NCBI RefSeq assembly: GCF_917563885.1 | Contig: NZ_CAKJTG010000005.1 | Coordinates: 62,001-126,000 of the forward strand | Length of the DNA: 64,000 nucleotides | Direction of reading: 5' to 3' | Origin: Pseudoneobacillus rhizosphaerae | GTDB taxonomy: Bacteria; Bacillota; Bacilli; Bacillales; Cytobacillaceae | In this document: positions 8,206-15,747 of the stretch, in pieces | How positions within the stretch are numbered: position 1 is the first letter of the stretch | How the letters are laid out: each line of letters starts with the position of its first letter | Made by a program: the position numbers and the translations under genes | The notes under the pieces: model-generated | Seen by the model: the letters and a program-made list of their open reading frames with translations, nothing else | Told to the model about the DNA's origin: nothing | Database searches by the model: none

Positions 8206-9633
8206 ATATGCCTTTGCCCAATATACCATTTGATTTGCTGTTACCCCACAGCAAACACATTTGTCAGAAACGGCTTCCTGTTCAAAAGGCATACAACGTG
8301 ATGTTGCCCCCGTCTCTTCTTTTACCTTATCCTCACATTCACGATTTCCACACCACATAGCCTTTACAAATCCAGGTTTTGTTTCTAGGTTATTTTTTAA
8401 ATGGTCTAAATTCGATGCGATAGATGTTCTCTCTTCTCTATGCTTACTAGCTTTTTGAAAAATATTTTTCTGAATGTCATCAAGAATTTGATTTAATTTT
8501 TCATCTAATTCTTCCATCGATACTATTATTTTTTCACCAGTATCTCTTCTAGCTAAAATGACTTGACCTTTTTCAATATCTTTTGGTCCTACCTCTAACC
8601 TTAAAGGAATTCCCTTCATTTCATACTCATTAAATTTCCAACCTGGCTTTTTATCACTTGCATCAATTTCCACACGGACCGATTTAGATAACCTATCCTT
8701 TAATTCATATGCAAAATCTAAAACACCCTCTTTGTGTTGAGCAATTGGCACAATCATCACTTGAGTTGGGGCTACCTTTGGGGGCATCACTAAGCCGCGA
8801 TCATCCCCATGTACCATGATCATAGCACCGATGATTCGTGTGGTAAATCCCCATGAGGTTTGCTGGACATATTGAAGATTTCCTGCTTGATCGGTAAATT
8901 GAATTCCAAATGCCTTTGCAAAACCATCCCCTAAATGATGGGATGTACCTGATTGGAGTGCTTTGCCGTCATGCATTAAACTCTCAATTGTATAGGTGAA
9001 TTTGGCTCCGGCAAATTTTTCCTTTTCAGTCTTTTGTCCTTTTATGACAGGTATTGCTAGGATATTTTCACAAACATCTGCATACACCTCTAGCATTCTT
9101 TTCGTTTCATCATGAGCTTCCTCGTCAGTAGCATGGCAAGTGTGACCTTCCTGCCAAAGAAACTCTAAAGTTCTTAGAAAAGGACGAGTAGTTTTTTCCC
9201 ATCTAACAACGTTTGCCCATTGATTGTAAAGCTTTGGTAAATCACGGTAAGAATGAATGATATTTTTATAATGCTCGCAAAAAAGTACTTCAGAAGTAGG
9301 GCGAACACACCATCGTTCAGTTAGCTCCTCAGACCCACCATGGGTTACCCAAGCCACTTCAGGTGCGAAACCCTCAATATGGTCCTTTTCCTTTTGAAGT
9401 AAGCTCTCAGGGATGAATAATGGCATATATACATTCTCATGGCCTGTTTCTTTTATACGATGATCAAGTTCATTTTTAATATTCTCCCATAAGGCATATC
9501 CATAAGGTCGAATAATCATCGAACCACGGACACTCGAATAATCAATTAAATCAGCTTTTGTTACAACATCTGTATACCATTGGGCAAAATCTTCATCCAT
9601 ACTAGTAATATCTTTTACAAATTCTTTAGCCAT
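8203..9633 (-). CDS. proS2: prolyl-tRNA synthetase, short archaeal/eukaryote-like type (ProS2)
   Basis: Class II synthetase that charges tRNA-Pro. The 476-residue protein has the ProRS core ([61 protein letters not shown]) and a C-terminal cysteine-rich domain (CGNREC...CVCCG) ending YWAKAY, the hallmark of the archaeal/eukaryote-like form. It lacks the large insertion (editing) domain of the bacterial form, which is encoded separately at 60828-62531. Of two adjacent ATGs the second (9633) fits the Shine-Dalgarno GAGGTG better. A proline T-box leader and its own promoter lie upstream, so this copy is probably induced by proline starvation while the other is constitutive. Confidence 0.95.
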   Translation of the reverse strand: MAKEFVKDITSMDEDFAQWYTDVVTKADLIDYSSVRGSMIIRPYGYALWENIKNELDHRIKETGHENVYMPLFIPESLLQKEKDHIEGFAPEVAWVTHGGSEELTERWCVRPTSEVLFCEHYKNIIHSYRDLPKLYNQWANVVRWEKTTRPFLRTLEFLWQEGHTCHATDEEAHDETKRMLEVYADVCENILAIPVIKGQKTEKEKFAGAKFTYTIESLMHDGKALQSGTSHHLGDGFAKAFGIQFTDQAGNLQYVQQTSWGFTTRIIGAMIMVHGDDRGLVMPPKVAPTQVMIVPIAQHKEGVLDFAYELKDRLSKSVRVEIDASDKKPGWKFNEYEMKGIPLRLEVGPKDIEKGQVILARRDTGEKIIVSMEELDEKLNQILDDIQKNIFQKASKHREERTSIASNLDHLKNNLETKPGFVKAMWCGNRECEDKVKEETGATSRCMPFEQEAVSDKCVCCGVTANQMVYWAKAY

Positions 9634-9667
9634 CATGACACCTCAATTTTTATTATTTTTTAACGAC

Positions 9668-9900
9668 AAAAAAAGCCTTAATCCCCTATAAAAGGGACCA
9701 AGGCTTGGCGGTACCACCCTAATTTGCAAAGCTTTTGCTTTACACACTCATCTTGATAACGGACATTATCCGCTGTGATCTTCAACTTATCCGATCCAGT
9801 GCTCAGAGGCAGGTTCAAGTGTATGTCCATAGGAGCCTTGCAGCAAGTGGCTCCCTCTCTAAAATAGACAATTAAACATTTTACTAATCCTCATCAATGC
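9668..9900 (-). ncRNA. T-box riboswitch, proline-specific, upstream of proS2
   Basis: The minus-strand leader carries the T-box signature AGGGTGGTACCGCC (9707-9720). After it comes a terminator stem (9694-9706 with 9673-9686) and a run of Ts (9668-9672); the T-box sequence can form the alternative antiterminator. Upstream lies a Stem I-like region (about 9785-9875) with GAGAGGGAGCC/GGCTCC arms and the expected loop. The specifier reads CCU (9811-9813) followed by a purine, a proline codon that agrees with the gene. Family knowledge: uncharged tRNA-Pro binding would stabilise the antiterminator. Confidence 0.93.
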
Positions 9901-9920
9901 TCAATATAGTATTTTGCAAA

Positions 9921-9949
9921 ATTATATAGTAGTCAAAATTAAATGTCAA
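9921..9949 (-). promoter_or_regulatory. strong sigma-A promoter of the proS2 T-box transcript
   Basis: Minus strand: -35 TTGACA (9944-9949), 17-bp spacer, -10 TATAAT (9921-9926), both perfect to consensus. It starts 15 nt past the upstream DinB-like gene's stop codon, so transcription begins near 9914. Confidence 0.88.
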
Positions 9950-9963
9950 CTTACTTACCAATC

Positions 9964-10467
9964 TTACATTTTAGGTGCTTCCATACCCATTTGTGCCCAT
10001 TCTTCTTTTGAAGGTCCATAGATACCAGGAATAGTTAAACCCGCTTGACGCATTAAAACCGTCATTTGACCACGGTGGTGTATTTGATGCTGGATTAAAA
10101 ACTGTAGCATCATCCCATTTGTCATCTCTTGGCCAAAAAAGTCAACAGTTTGAGTTAGATTTTCATCTGTCCATTGATTTACGACCGCATTAAACAATGC
10201 CTCAGTTGCTTGGGAATAGCTATCTGCAATAAATTTAGCAGAGGGTGGCACTGGAAAATCTTCACTTTCTGCCACAAAAGCTAAATCTGACCCCGAGGTC
10301 ATCGAACGAATGGCTGTCACAATATGCCATGAAACTCTTCCTAAAGTCCAATTTTCTTCAGTAATTTCTTGATTAAGTGATTCATCTGTTAGATTATTAA
10401 AAAGCTTTAGCGTTATTCCAGACTCGTACAACCATGATTTTAAGAAATCGTTTAATGAATAAAACAT
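9964..10467 (-). CDS. DinB/YfiT-like four-helix metalloprotein
   Basis: A 167-residue member of the DinB superfamily, four-helix-bundle proteins that usually bind a divalent metal through three histidines. The likely ligands are His48 (SWHIV) and the His127/His131 pair in IQHQIHHRGQ. Substrate unknown: related proteins act in thiol-dependent chemistry (bacillithiol or glutathione transferases) or DNA-damage response, and sequence alone does not choose. ATG with AGGAGG six nt upstream. A possible sigma-A promoter lies at 10514-10542. No terminator separates it from the proS2 promoter, so some read-through into the T-box leader is possible. Confidence 0.88.
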   Translation of the reverse strand: MFYSLNDFLKSWLYESGITLKLFNNLTDESLNQEITEENWTLGRVSWHIVTAIRSMTSGSDLAFVAESEDFPVPPSAKFIADSYSQATEALFNAVVNQWTDENLTQTVDFFGQEMTNGMMLQFLIQHQIHHRGQMTVLMRQAGLTIPGIYGPSKEEWAQMGMEAPKM

Positions 10468-10513
10468 ATAATATCCTCCTAAATGTATGTATATACTACT
10501 AATTCGTTATTCA

Positions 10514-10542
10514 ATAATAATATTCCTGCTTAATTTTGTCGC
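10514..10542 (-). promoter_or_regulatory. candidate promoter of the DinB-like gene
   Basis: Minus strand GCGACA (10537-10542), 17-bp spacer, TATTAT (10514-10519). The -35 matches only four of six consensus bases. Confidence 0.4.
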
Positions 10543-10598
10543 ACTTCCCAGTTTATTTTCACTTATAGATATGAACTAACCTTTTCAATATTCCCAGT

Positions 10599-11189
10599 TC
10601 AATTCATTTTACTACTTCTTTTAATAAAATATTTAGTGATGGCAAGATATTCCCGACTATACGATTTTGGTATAGCAATTGCTGGTGTATCCGCAGGTAA
10701 TCCTGCTAATTTTAAACCTAAATCCTTTGCAATTAATTTTGCTCGATAAATATGAAAATCATTTGAAACTACTAATCCAGTTGTCAAATTATCTGGTATA
10801 AGTTTCATGGAATAGGTGATGTTTTCTACAGTATCGGTTGATTTAGATTCTAAAATAATCCTTTCTTCCTCAACACCTAGCTTTACTAACCCAATTTTAA
10901 TCGCTAGGGCTTCTGTAATATCCTCCCCATCACCTTTTCCACCAGACGCAATAGCAATAGTAGTTTGATTGTCTTTTAAATATTGTGCAGCAGCATCTAT
11001 CCTGTATTGAAGTGCTAAGGACGGTGTTGTACCTTTTACTCTTGCCCCAAGAATAATCATATAATCTACGTCTTTAGGAGCAACTAATAAACTATGCTCC
11101 CTTATTTTTAAATGTAAATAACCAAAATAGATAGAAATGAATAAAAAGACCGAAATAATTAGAATGACAATTTTTTTCTTCTTTTTCAT
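10599..11189 (-). CDS. YdcF/SanA-like DUF218 membrane-anchored protein
   Basis: A 196-residue protein with a basic N-terminus (MKKKKK) and one membrane helix at about residues 7-25, leaving the rest outside the membrane or, if cleaved, secreted. The soluble part has the DUF218 motifs: YMIILGARVKG..PS near residue 45, ASGGKGDGEDITEA near 80, and ESKSTDTVENI. E. coli SanA and YdcF belong to this family and have envelope-related roles, but the biochemical activity is not established. The ribosome site is weak (GATTGAG). It follows korB after that operon's terminator, and no good promoter was seen. Confidence 0.82.
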   Translation of the reverse strand: MKKKKKIVILIISVFLFISIYFGYLHLKIREHSLLVAPKDVDYMIILGARVKGTTPSLALQYRIDAAAQYLKDNQTTIAIASGGKGDGEDITEALAIKIGLVKLGVEEERIILESKSTDTVENITYSMKLIPDNLTTGLVVSNDFHIYRAKLIAKDLGLKLAGLPADTPAIAIPKSYSREYLAITKYFIKRSSKMN

Positions 11190-11230
11190 TTTCTCAATCC
11201 AATCATATTTTATTTATTAGCTTTTCTCAT

Positions 11231-11266
11231 AAAAAAATCCCGAGATTTACATCACGGGATTTTTTT
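11231..11266 (-). terminator. terminator of korA-korB
   Basis: Minus transcript AAATCCCG/CGGGATTT with a 12-nt loop, followed by TTTTTTT. It begins 7 nt after the korB stop; the plus strand also shows a T-run. Confidence 0.88.
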
Positions 11267-11272
11267 ACTTAA

Positions 11273-12139
11273 TTATACGAATTCTGCTACTAGCTTATCA
11301 AAATGCGCTTGATCAAGTTTAAGATCAGATTGCGATAGAGGTTTTTCTGAATAACCTTGAACTAATTCTTGATACGATTTACGTTCTTTATCTTGGTAAA
11401 TTAATCCTGTTACAAGACCATTATGTTTCATTAATGTTTGCATAGCCATTTCACGACTTGAAGAATCATAGCCTTCAACATCAGATAGCTTTGTTAAGTT
11501 TTCTTTAAACCAATCGTAAGTGTTTACTTTATTATAAGTTACACAAGGACTAAATACGTTGATTAAAGAGAAGCCTTTATGATTCAAACCTGCTTCAATT
11601 AATGCAGTTAAATCTTTTAAATCAGTTGAGAAACTTTGTGCAACAAACGTTGCCCCTACTGTTAATGCTGTTTCCATTGGAGAAATCGCTTGTTCGATTG
11701 ATCCATTTGGAGTAGATTTTGTTTTAAAACCTGTAGCAGAACGTGGAGAAGTTTGTCCTTTTGTTAAACCGTAAATTTGGTTATCCATTACGATATAAGT
11801 GATATCTACATTACGACGGATTGCATGAATTGTGTGACCCATACCAATCGCAAAACCATCACCATCACCACCAGATGCGATAACAGTTAAGTCGCGGTTT
11901 GCCATTTTAACACCTTGTGCAATAGGTAATGAACGTCCATGGATACCATGGAATCCATAAGAATTGATATAACCAGAAATACGACCAGAACATCCGATAC
12001 CTGAAATTACTGCTAAGTTTTCAGGTTCTAAACCAACATTAGCAGCTGCACGTTGAATAGCAGCCTGTACAGAGAAGTCGCCACAGCCTGGGCACCAGTT
12101 CGGTTTTACATCGTTACGAAATTCTTTAAAAGTGGCCAC
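11273..12139 (-). CDS. korB: 2-oxoacid:ferredoxin oxidoreductase, beta subunit
   Basis: Beta (thiamine diphosphate-binding) subunit of a 2-oxoacid:ferredoxin oxidoreductase, probably acting on 2-oxoglutarate or pyruvate, oxidising the acid to acyl-CoA and reducing ferredoxin. Cys residues of NWCPGCGDF (16 and 19), GIGCSGR and FSPCVTYN are the expected 4Fe-4S ligands; GGDGDGFAIGMGH is the ThDP/Mg motif. I start it at the GTG at 12139, which gives the usual 288 residues and lies 1 nt after the korA stop with AAGGAG 10 nt upstream; the longer open frame runs back into korA. Translation is likely coupled to korA. Confidence 0.93.
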   Translation of the reverse strand: MATFKEFRNDVKPNWCPGCGDFSVQAAIQRAAANVGLEPENLAVISGIGCSGRISGYINSYGFHGIHGRSLPIAQGVKMANRDLTVIASGGDGDGFAIGMGHTIHAIRRNVDITYIVMDNQIYGLTKGQTSPRSATGFKTKSTPNGSIEQAISPMETALTVGATFVAQSFSTDLKDLTALIEAGLNHKGFSLINVFSPCVTYNKVNTYDWFKENLTKLSDVEGYDSSSREMAMQTLMKHNGLVTGLIYQDKERKSYQELVQGYSEKPLSQSDLKLDQAHFDKLVAEFV

Positions 12140-12140
12140 T

Positions 12141-13874
12141 CTAGAACAACTCCTTACATTTTGTGTGTACTTCATGTGGTAGGAACGGATTTCCGTCATA
12201 CTTTAAGATTTTATGCATTTTTTCATGTTGGCTAACATTCATTTTCATAATGTTTGCTAATTGGCCAGTTGCATTATTTTCAATGATAGCAATTTTCTTT
12301 GCAGATTTAATTAGTGGCATAATTTCATCTGTTGGGAATGGGTGAATTAAACGCACATGTGCATGATTCACTTTAATTCCGTCGGCTTCTAAACGGCTCA
12401 TTGCTTCTTCAATTGCACCACGAGTTGAATTGAAACCAACGATTAATAGATCAGCTTCTTCATGTGGAGCATTTTTATATACAGGTGTATTAAAACGAAT
12501 ATTTTCAACTTTACGGAATCGCTTATCCATTTGGGCATTTCTATTTGTAGCTGACTCAGACGGCTTTCCAGTTTCGTCGTGCTCTACTCCAGTAACATGG
12601 TGGATACCATTTTTCATACCTGGAATTACACGTGGTGAAACGCCATCTTCTGTTACTTCAAAACGTTTAAAATAGCCTTTGTTAGCGATTTCTGGTAATT
12701 CACCAGTTAATAGCTTTCCGCGTCTGATTTCAACTTTATCAAGTTCTAAAGGTTCAACAGTCTGTTTACCTAATGATAATTGAAGATCCGTTAACACGAT
12801 AACTGGACATTGGTACTCTTCAGCAAGGTTTAATGCCTCAGCTGTATCGTAGAATGCCTCTTGAACAGTACTTGGTGCCATAACGATTTTCGGAATTTCA
12901 CCATGTGTTCCATAAATCATCGCCATTAAATCTGATTGTTCTTGTTTTGTAGGTAATCCTGTTGACGGGCCTCCACGTTGTGTATCAATGATTACTAGCG
13001 GTTGCTCAGTTATTCCAGATAAACCGATTGCCTCCATTTTAAGAGATAATCCAGGTCCAGCTGAAGCTGTGATTGCACGTACACCACCGTAATTTGCCCC
13101 AATTGTCATAGTAACAGCTGCAATTTCATCTTCCGTTTGGATAACCGTTCCACCCAATGCAGGGAGGTTTTTAATTAAATATTCCATAATTTCAGAAGCT
13201 GGTGTAATTGGATAAGCAGCCATAAAGCGTGTACCGCCAGCTAAAGCTCCTAATGCGATTGCGTCATTACCAATCATAAATAAACGTTTTTTACCATCAG
13301 CCTTTTCTAACTGCATAGTTTCAACGTCACCAAGCTCTTTTTTCATATAATCAAAGCCAGCTTGAATGGCTTCCATATTTTTATCAACAACCTGTTGACC
13401 TTTACGACCAAAGATTTCTTTTACTACTTCTTCAAAAACTTTAATATCAAGGTCTAAAACTGCAGAAGTTGCTCCGATCGCAACCATGTTTTTCATAAGG
13501 GATGTTCCTAGTTCAGTTGCAATTTCTGTAAATGGTACCGCATACAAAGTTGCATTTGTATCTTCAGGCTTTTTAGGATCGAATTTCGAATCAGCCATCA
13601 TAACACCATGGTCATGTAGCTCTTTGTAATTTAGATCAATTGTTTCTTGGTCAAAAGCAACAAGTACATCCAAATCGTCTGAAATAGAACGAACTTCTGT
13701 AGTGCTTACACGGATCTTATTGTTCGTATGTCCACCTTTAATACGTGATGAAAAGTGGCGATAACCATACAAGTAATATCCTAATCGGTTAAGTGCGATA
13801 GAAAATATTTCTCCGGTACTTTCAATACCTTCCCCTTGTTGCCCGCCAACTTTCCATGAAAGTTGCTTAATCAT
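12141..13874 (-). CDS. korA: 2-oxoacid:ferredoxin oxidoreductase, fused gamma-alpha subunit
   Basis: Fused subunit of the same enzyme. Residues 1-190 form the gamma domain (GGQQGEGIESTGEI, SRIKGGHTNNKIR). Residues about 200-430 are the pyrimidine-binding alpha domain (GNDAIALGALAGGTRFMAAYPITPASEIMEYL, RGGPSTGLPTKQEQSDL), and residues 470-577 the domain II segment. ATG at 13874 with AGGGGTG upstream. The pair links central carbon metabolism to low-potential electrons. In B. subtilis the equivalent stretch between spoVS and miaB holds tdh and kbl, so the position is lineage-specific. Substrate (2-oxoglutarate versus pyruvate) is not decided by sequence. Confidence 0.93.
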   Translation of the reverse strand: MIKQLSWKVGGQQGEGIESTGEIFSIALNRLGYYLYGYRHFSSRIKGGHTNNKIRVSTTEVRSISDDLDVLVAFDQETIDLNYKELHDHGVMMADSKFDPKKPEDTNATLYAVPFTEIATELGTSLMKNMVAIGATSAVLDLDIKVFEEVVKEIFGRKGQQVVDKNMEAIQAGFDYMKKELGDVETMQLEKADGKKRLFMIGNDAIALGALAGGTRFMAAYPITPASEIMEYLIKNLPALGGTVIQTEDEIAAVTMTIGANYGGVRAITASAGPGLSLKMEAIGLSGITEQPLVIIDTQRGGPSTGLPTKQEQSDLMAMIYGTHGEIPKIVMAPSTVQEAFYDTAEALNLAEEYQCPVIVLTDLQLSLGKQTVEPLELDKVEIRRGKLLTGELPEIANKGYFKRFEVTEDGVSPRVIPGMKNGIHHVTGVEHDETGKPSESATNRNAQMDKRFRKVENIRFNTPVYKNAPHEEADLLIVGFNSTRGAIEEAMSRLEADGIKVNHAHVRLIHPFPTDEIMPLIKSAKKIAIIENNATGQLANIMKMNVSQHEKMHKILKYDGNPFLPHEVHTKCKELF

Positions 13875-14217
13875 GACTTACACCCCTTTAGATATGTAAA
13901 AAACGTTATTATAGTAATGATAGTACTTAGCTTCCTTGGAATTAGACATTGAAATTCACAAGTCAATAATTTGGAAGGGTACTAAACGATTACAATTCTA
14001 GACCTATGAGCCCAAAAATGCAACCCTTTAACCTTAAATAATGAACAAAATAGGAATATTTTTTGATTTTTTAAAATAGGAATATATTTTTCTAAAAATT
14101 CAAAATTGGATAAATTAAAAACACATAAACCCATATACTAATGTTGTCCACAAATATAAAGGTAGCAAGAACAAATCAAAAGTATAGTATTCTTATATAA
14201 GACTGCTGACTCATAAA
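13875..14217. other. long intergenic region upstream of korA
   Basis: 343 nt between the spoVS terminator and korA. It holds a 13-bp direct repeat, AAAATAGGAATAT, at 14047-14059 and 14073-14085 (26 nt apart start to start), and a -10-like TATAAT within TACTATAAT near 13910, with no fitting -35. No open frame or RNA gene is convincing. Confidence 0.4.
14047..14085. repeat. 13-bp direct repeat upstream of korAB
   Basis: Two exact copies of AAAATAGGAATAT (14047-14059 and 14073-14085). Both face the same way, 26 nt apart (about 2.5 helical turns). This could be a regulator-binding pair for korAB, but the AT-richness of the region weakens the case. Confidence 0.35.
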
Positions 14218-14248
14218 AGGAGGACCCACTTAAATAGTGAGTCCTCCT
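14218..14248 (-). terminator. spoVS terminator
   Basis: A 13-bp stem with a G-U pair (14218-14230 with 14236-14248) and a 5-nt loop, followed on the minus transcript by TTTATG. It begins 15 nt past the spoVS stop. Confidence 0.85.
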
Positions 14249-14263
14249 AGAAAACTTTTACTT

Positions 14264-14524
14264 TTATCTTGGTTCTACGATTAGTTTGATGGCTGTACGT
14301 TCTTCTCCATCAATCTTAATATCGGTAAATGCTGGGATACAAATTAAATCAACCCCGCTAGGTGCCACAAATCCTCTTGCAATCGCTACTGCCTTTACAG
14401 CTTGATTTAATGCACCCGCACCAATTGCTTGAATTTCTGCAGCACCCCGTTCACGCAGAACCCCGGCAAGCGCACCAGCTACCGAATTAGGATTAGATTT
14501 TGCTGAAACTTTTAAGATTTCCAT
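14264..14524 (-). CDS. spoVS: stage V sporulation protein S
   Basis: SpoVS is a small Alba-like protein needed for spore coat and cortex maturation in B. subtilis. The 86-residue product is almost invariant across Bacilli: MEILKVSAKS at the start, SVAGALAGVLRERGAAEIQAIGAGALNQAVKAVAIARGF in the core, and ERTAIKLIVEPR at the end. The upstream in-frame extension is rejected because AAGGAGG lies correctly before the ATG at 14524. Upstream sequence fits a sigma-H promoter and a roughly 190-nt structured leader. A strong terminator follows. Confidence 0.97.
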   Translation of the reverse strand: MEILKVSAKSNPNSVAGALAGVLRERGAAEIQAIGAGALNQAVKAVAIARGFVAPSGVDLICIPAFTDIKIDGEERTAIKLIVEPR

Positions 14525-14717
14525 TCCTAGCTCCTCCTTGTTTAATCCCGATAGGTGCATGTTTCTCCATGTACAATCAGGTAAATTAACAACTGATTAA
14601 TAGGCTTTTTAACAACTCCCATTAATCGAAAGTGGATATAATCGGGTACTAAATGGGCAATTGGCAATTAAAGCACTAGCTTGCTTTAGTACTGATAAAT
14701 CGTTCCACTGCTACTAT
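14525..14717 (-). promoter_or_regulatory. structured 5' leader of spoVS
   Basis: About 190 nt between a sigma-H-like promoter and spoVS. On the minus strand, GTACTAAA (14685-14692) pairs with TTTAGTAC (14646-14653). A mutually exclusive 7-bp hairpin, TAAAGCA/TGCTTTA, uses part of the same first arm. A second stem of 10 bp with one G-U pair joins GATTAATGGG (14618-14627) to CCTATTAATC (14595-14604). No terminator U-run follows any of these, so regulation, if any, would act on translation or stability. The pairings are visible; the function is inference. Confidence 0.4.
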
Positions 14718-14743
14718 ATTCGAGGATAAAAACACATATTCCA
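14718..14743 (-). promoter_or_regulatory. candidate sigma-H promoter of spoVS
   Basis: Minus strand TGGAATAT (-35-like, from 14743) and CGAAT (-10-like, 14718-14722) with roughly the expected spacing for sigma-H (AGGAATT / GAAT). B. subtilis spoVS is a known sigma-H target, which supports this reading. Confidence 0.5.
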
Positions 14744-14780
14744 GCTTGGACAAAATTTGTTAAAATAATAGAATTATTCT

Positions 14781-14832
14781 TTCATAACATAAAGAAACCT
14801 CCCAGTTATAGGAGGTTTCTTTATGTTATGAA
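14781..14832 (-). terminator. 22-bp perfect inverted repeat at the ymdB 3' end
   Basis: Positions 14781-14802 and 14811-14832 are perfect reverse complements around an 8-nt loop. The ymdB stop codon lies inside the first arm met by the transcript. The GC-rich loop-side part (AAACCTCC/GGAGGTTT) with following TTTCTTTATG resembles a terminator, but the stem continues through the U-rich part and no clean U-tract follows. It may terminate transcription weakly or protect or process the rny-ymdB mRNA. Confidence 0.6.
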
Positions 14833-15623
14833 TAAAACGGCTTATCGTCATTGATTAATATTCGTTCGATTTTCTTTGCAAAGCCTGTTTTTTGATCAAT
14901 TTCTATAAGTGCTGCGCTTAATAAAGCTCTTCCTGTTTTCGGCACTTCAAACCTGACTGGTAAATTTGTCAAAAACCTTTTAATAACTAAGTCCTTATCA
15001 ACACCTAATATACCGTCATATGGCCCTGTCATACCAACATCAGTTAAGTAGGCCGTACCGTTAGGTAATATGCGATTGTCAGATGTTTGTACGTGGGTGT
15101 GCGTCCCAATTACTGCGGAAACACGACCATCTAAATACCAACCCATTGCCTGTTTTTCACTAGTAGCTTCTGCATGAAAATCAACAAAAATAATCGACGT
15201 CCTCTTTTTAGCTTGCTCTATCAATTCATCCGCTTTTTTAAATGGACAATCTATTGCAGCCATAAAAGTTCTGCCTTGTAAGCTAATAACAGCTACTTCA
15301 AGATCATTCATTTTCAGGTACACTATTCCTTTACCAGGATTCTCTTCAGGAAAATTAGCTGGTCTGACTAGATATTTTGCTTGGTCAATAAATTCAAAAA
15401 TTTCTCGATTATCCCAAGTATGATTCCCCAAGGTGACGGCTTGTGCGCCAACCTCTAAAAATTGACGATATATTTCATTAGTAATCCCTTTTCCACCTGC
15501 AGCGTTTTCACCATTAATGATAGTTATATGAGGACGGTATTTTTCTTTCAATTTTGGAACGTATTCTTTTACCATTTCACGACCAGGTGACCCAACAACA
15601 TCACCAACAAATAAAATATACAT
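14826..15623 (-). CDS. ymdB: YmdB metallophosphoesterase (2',3'-cyclic nucleotide phosphodiesterase)
   Basis: YmdB is a cytosolic di-metal phosphodiesterase acting on cyclic nucleotides. It influences colony development and motility-biofilm switching in B. subtilis. The metal-binding motifs are intact: GDVVGSPGR (residues 7-15), NGENAAGGKG, LGNHTWDN, DFHAEATSEKQAMG and GTHTHVQT. The 265 residues match the family length (about 264). ATG at 15623 with AAAGGAAA upstream. It lies 124 nt after rny, separated by a terminator-like hairpin, as in B. subtilis where the two are partly cotranscribed. Confidence 0.96.
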   Translation of the reverse strand: MYILFVGDVVGSPGREMVKEYVPKLKEKYRPHITIINGENAAGGKGITNEIYRQFLEVGAQAVTLGNHTWDNREIFEFIDQAKYLVRPANFPEENPGKGIVYLKMNDLEVAVISLQGRTFMAAIDCPFKKADELIEQAKKRTSIIFVDFHAEATSEKQAMGWYLDGRVSAVIGTHTHVQTSDNRILPNGTAYLTDVGMTGPYDGILGVDKDLVIKRFLTNLPVRFEVPKTGRALLSAALIEIDQKTGFAKKIERILINDDKPFYS

Positions 15624-15710
15624 ATAGGTTTCCTTTCTAAAAAAGCTTTTTTATACTTTACCACAAGGTTAGCACTTCTATTATTAGAAATCCTATGACC
15701 TGTATAAAAA

Positions 15711-15742
15711 TAATAAAGCGATGCAAATGCACCGCTTTATTA
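15711..15742 (-). terminator. rny terminator
   Basis: A stem of TAATAAAGCG (15711-15720) and CGCTTTATTA (15733-15742) extended by TGCA/TGCA pairs, followed on the minus transcript by TTTTTATAC. It probably attenuates read-through from rny to ymdB rather than blocking it. Confidence 0.8.
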
Positions 15743-15747
15743 ATGTT

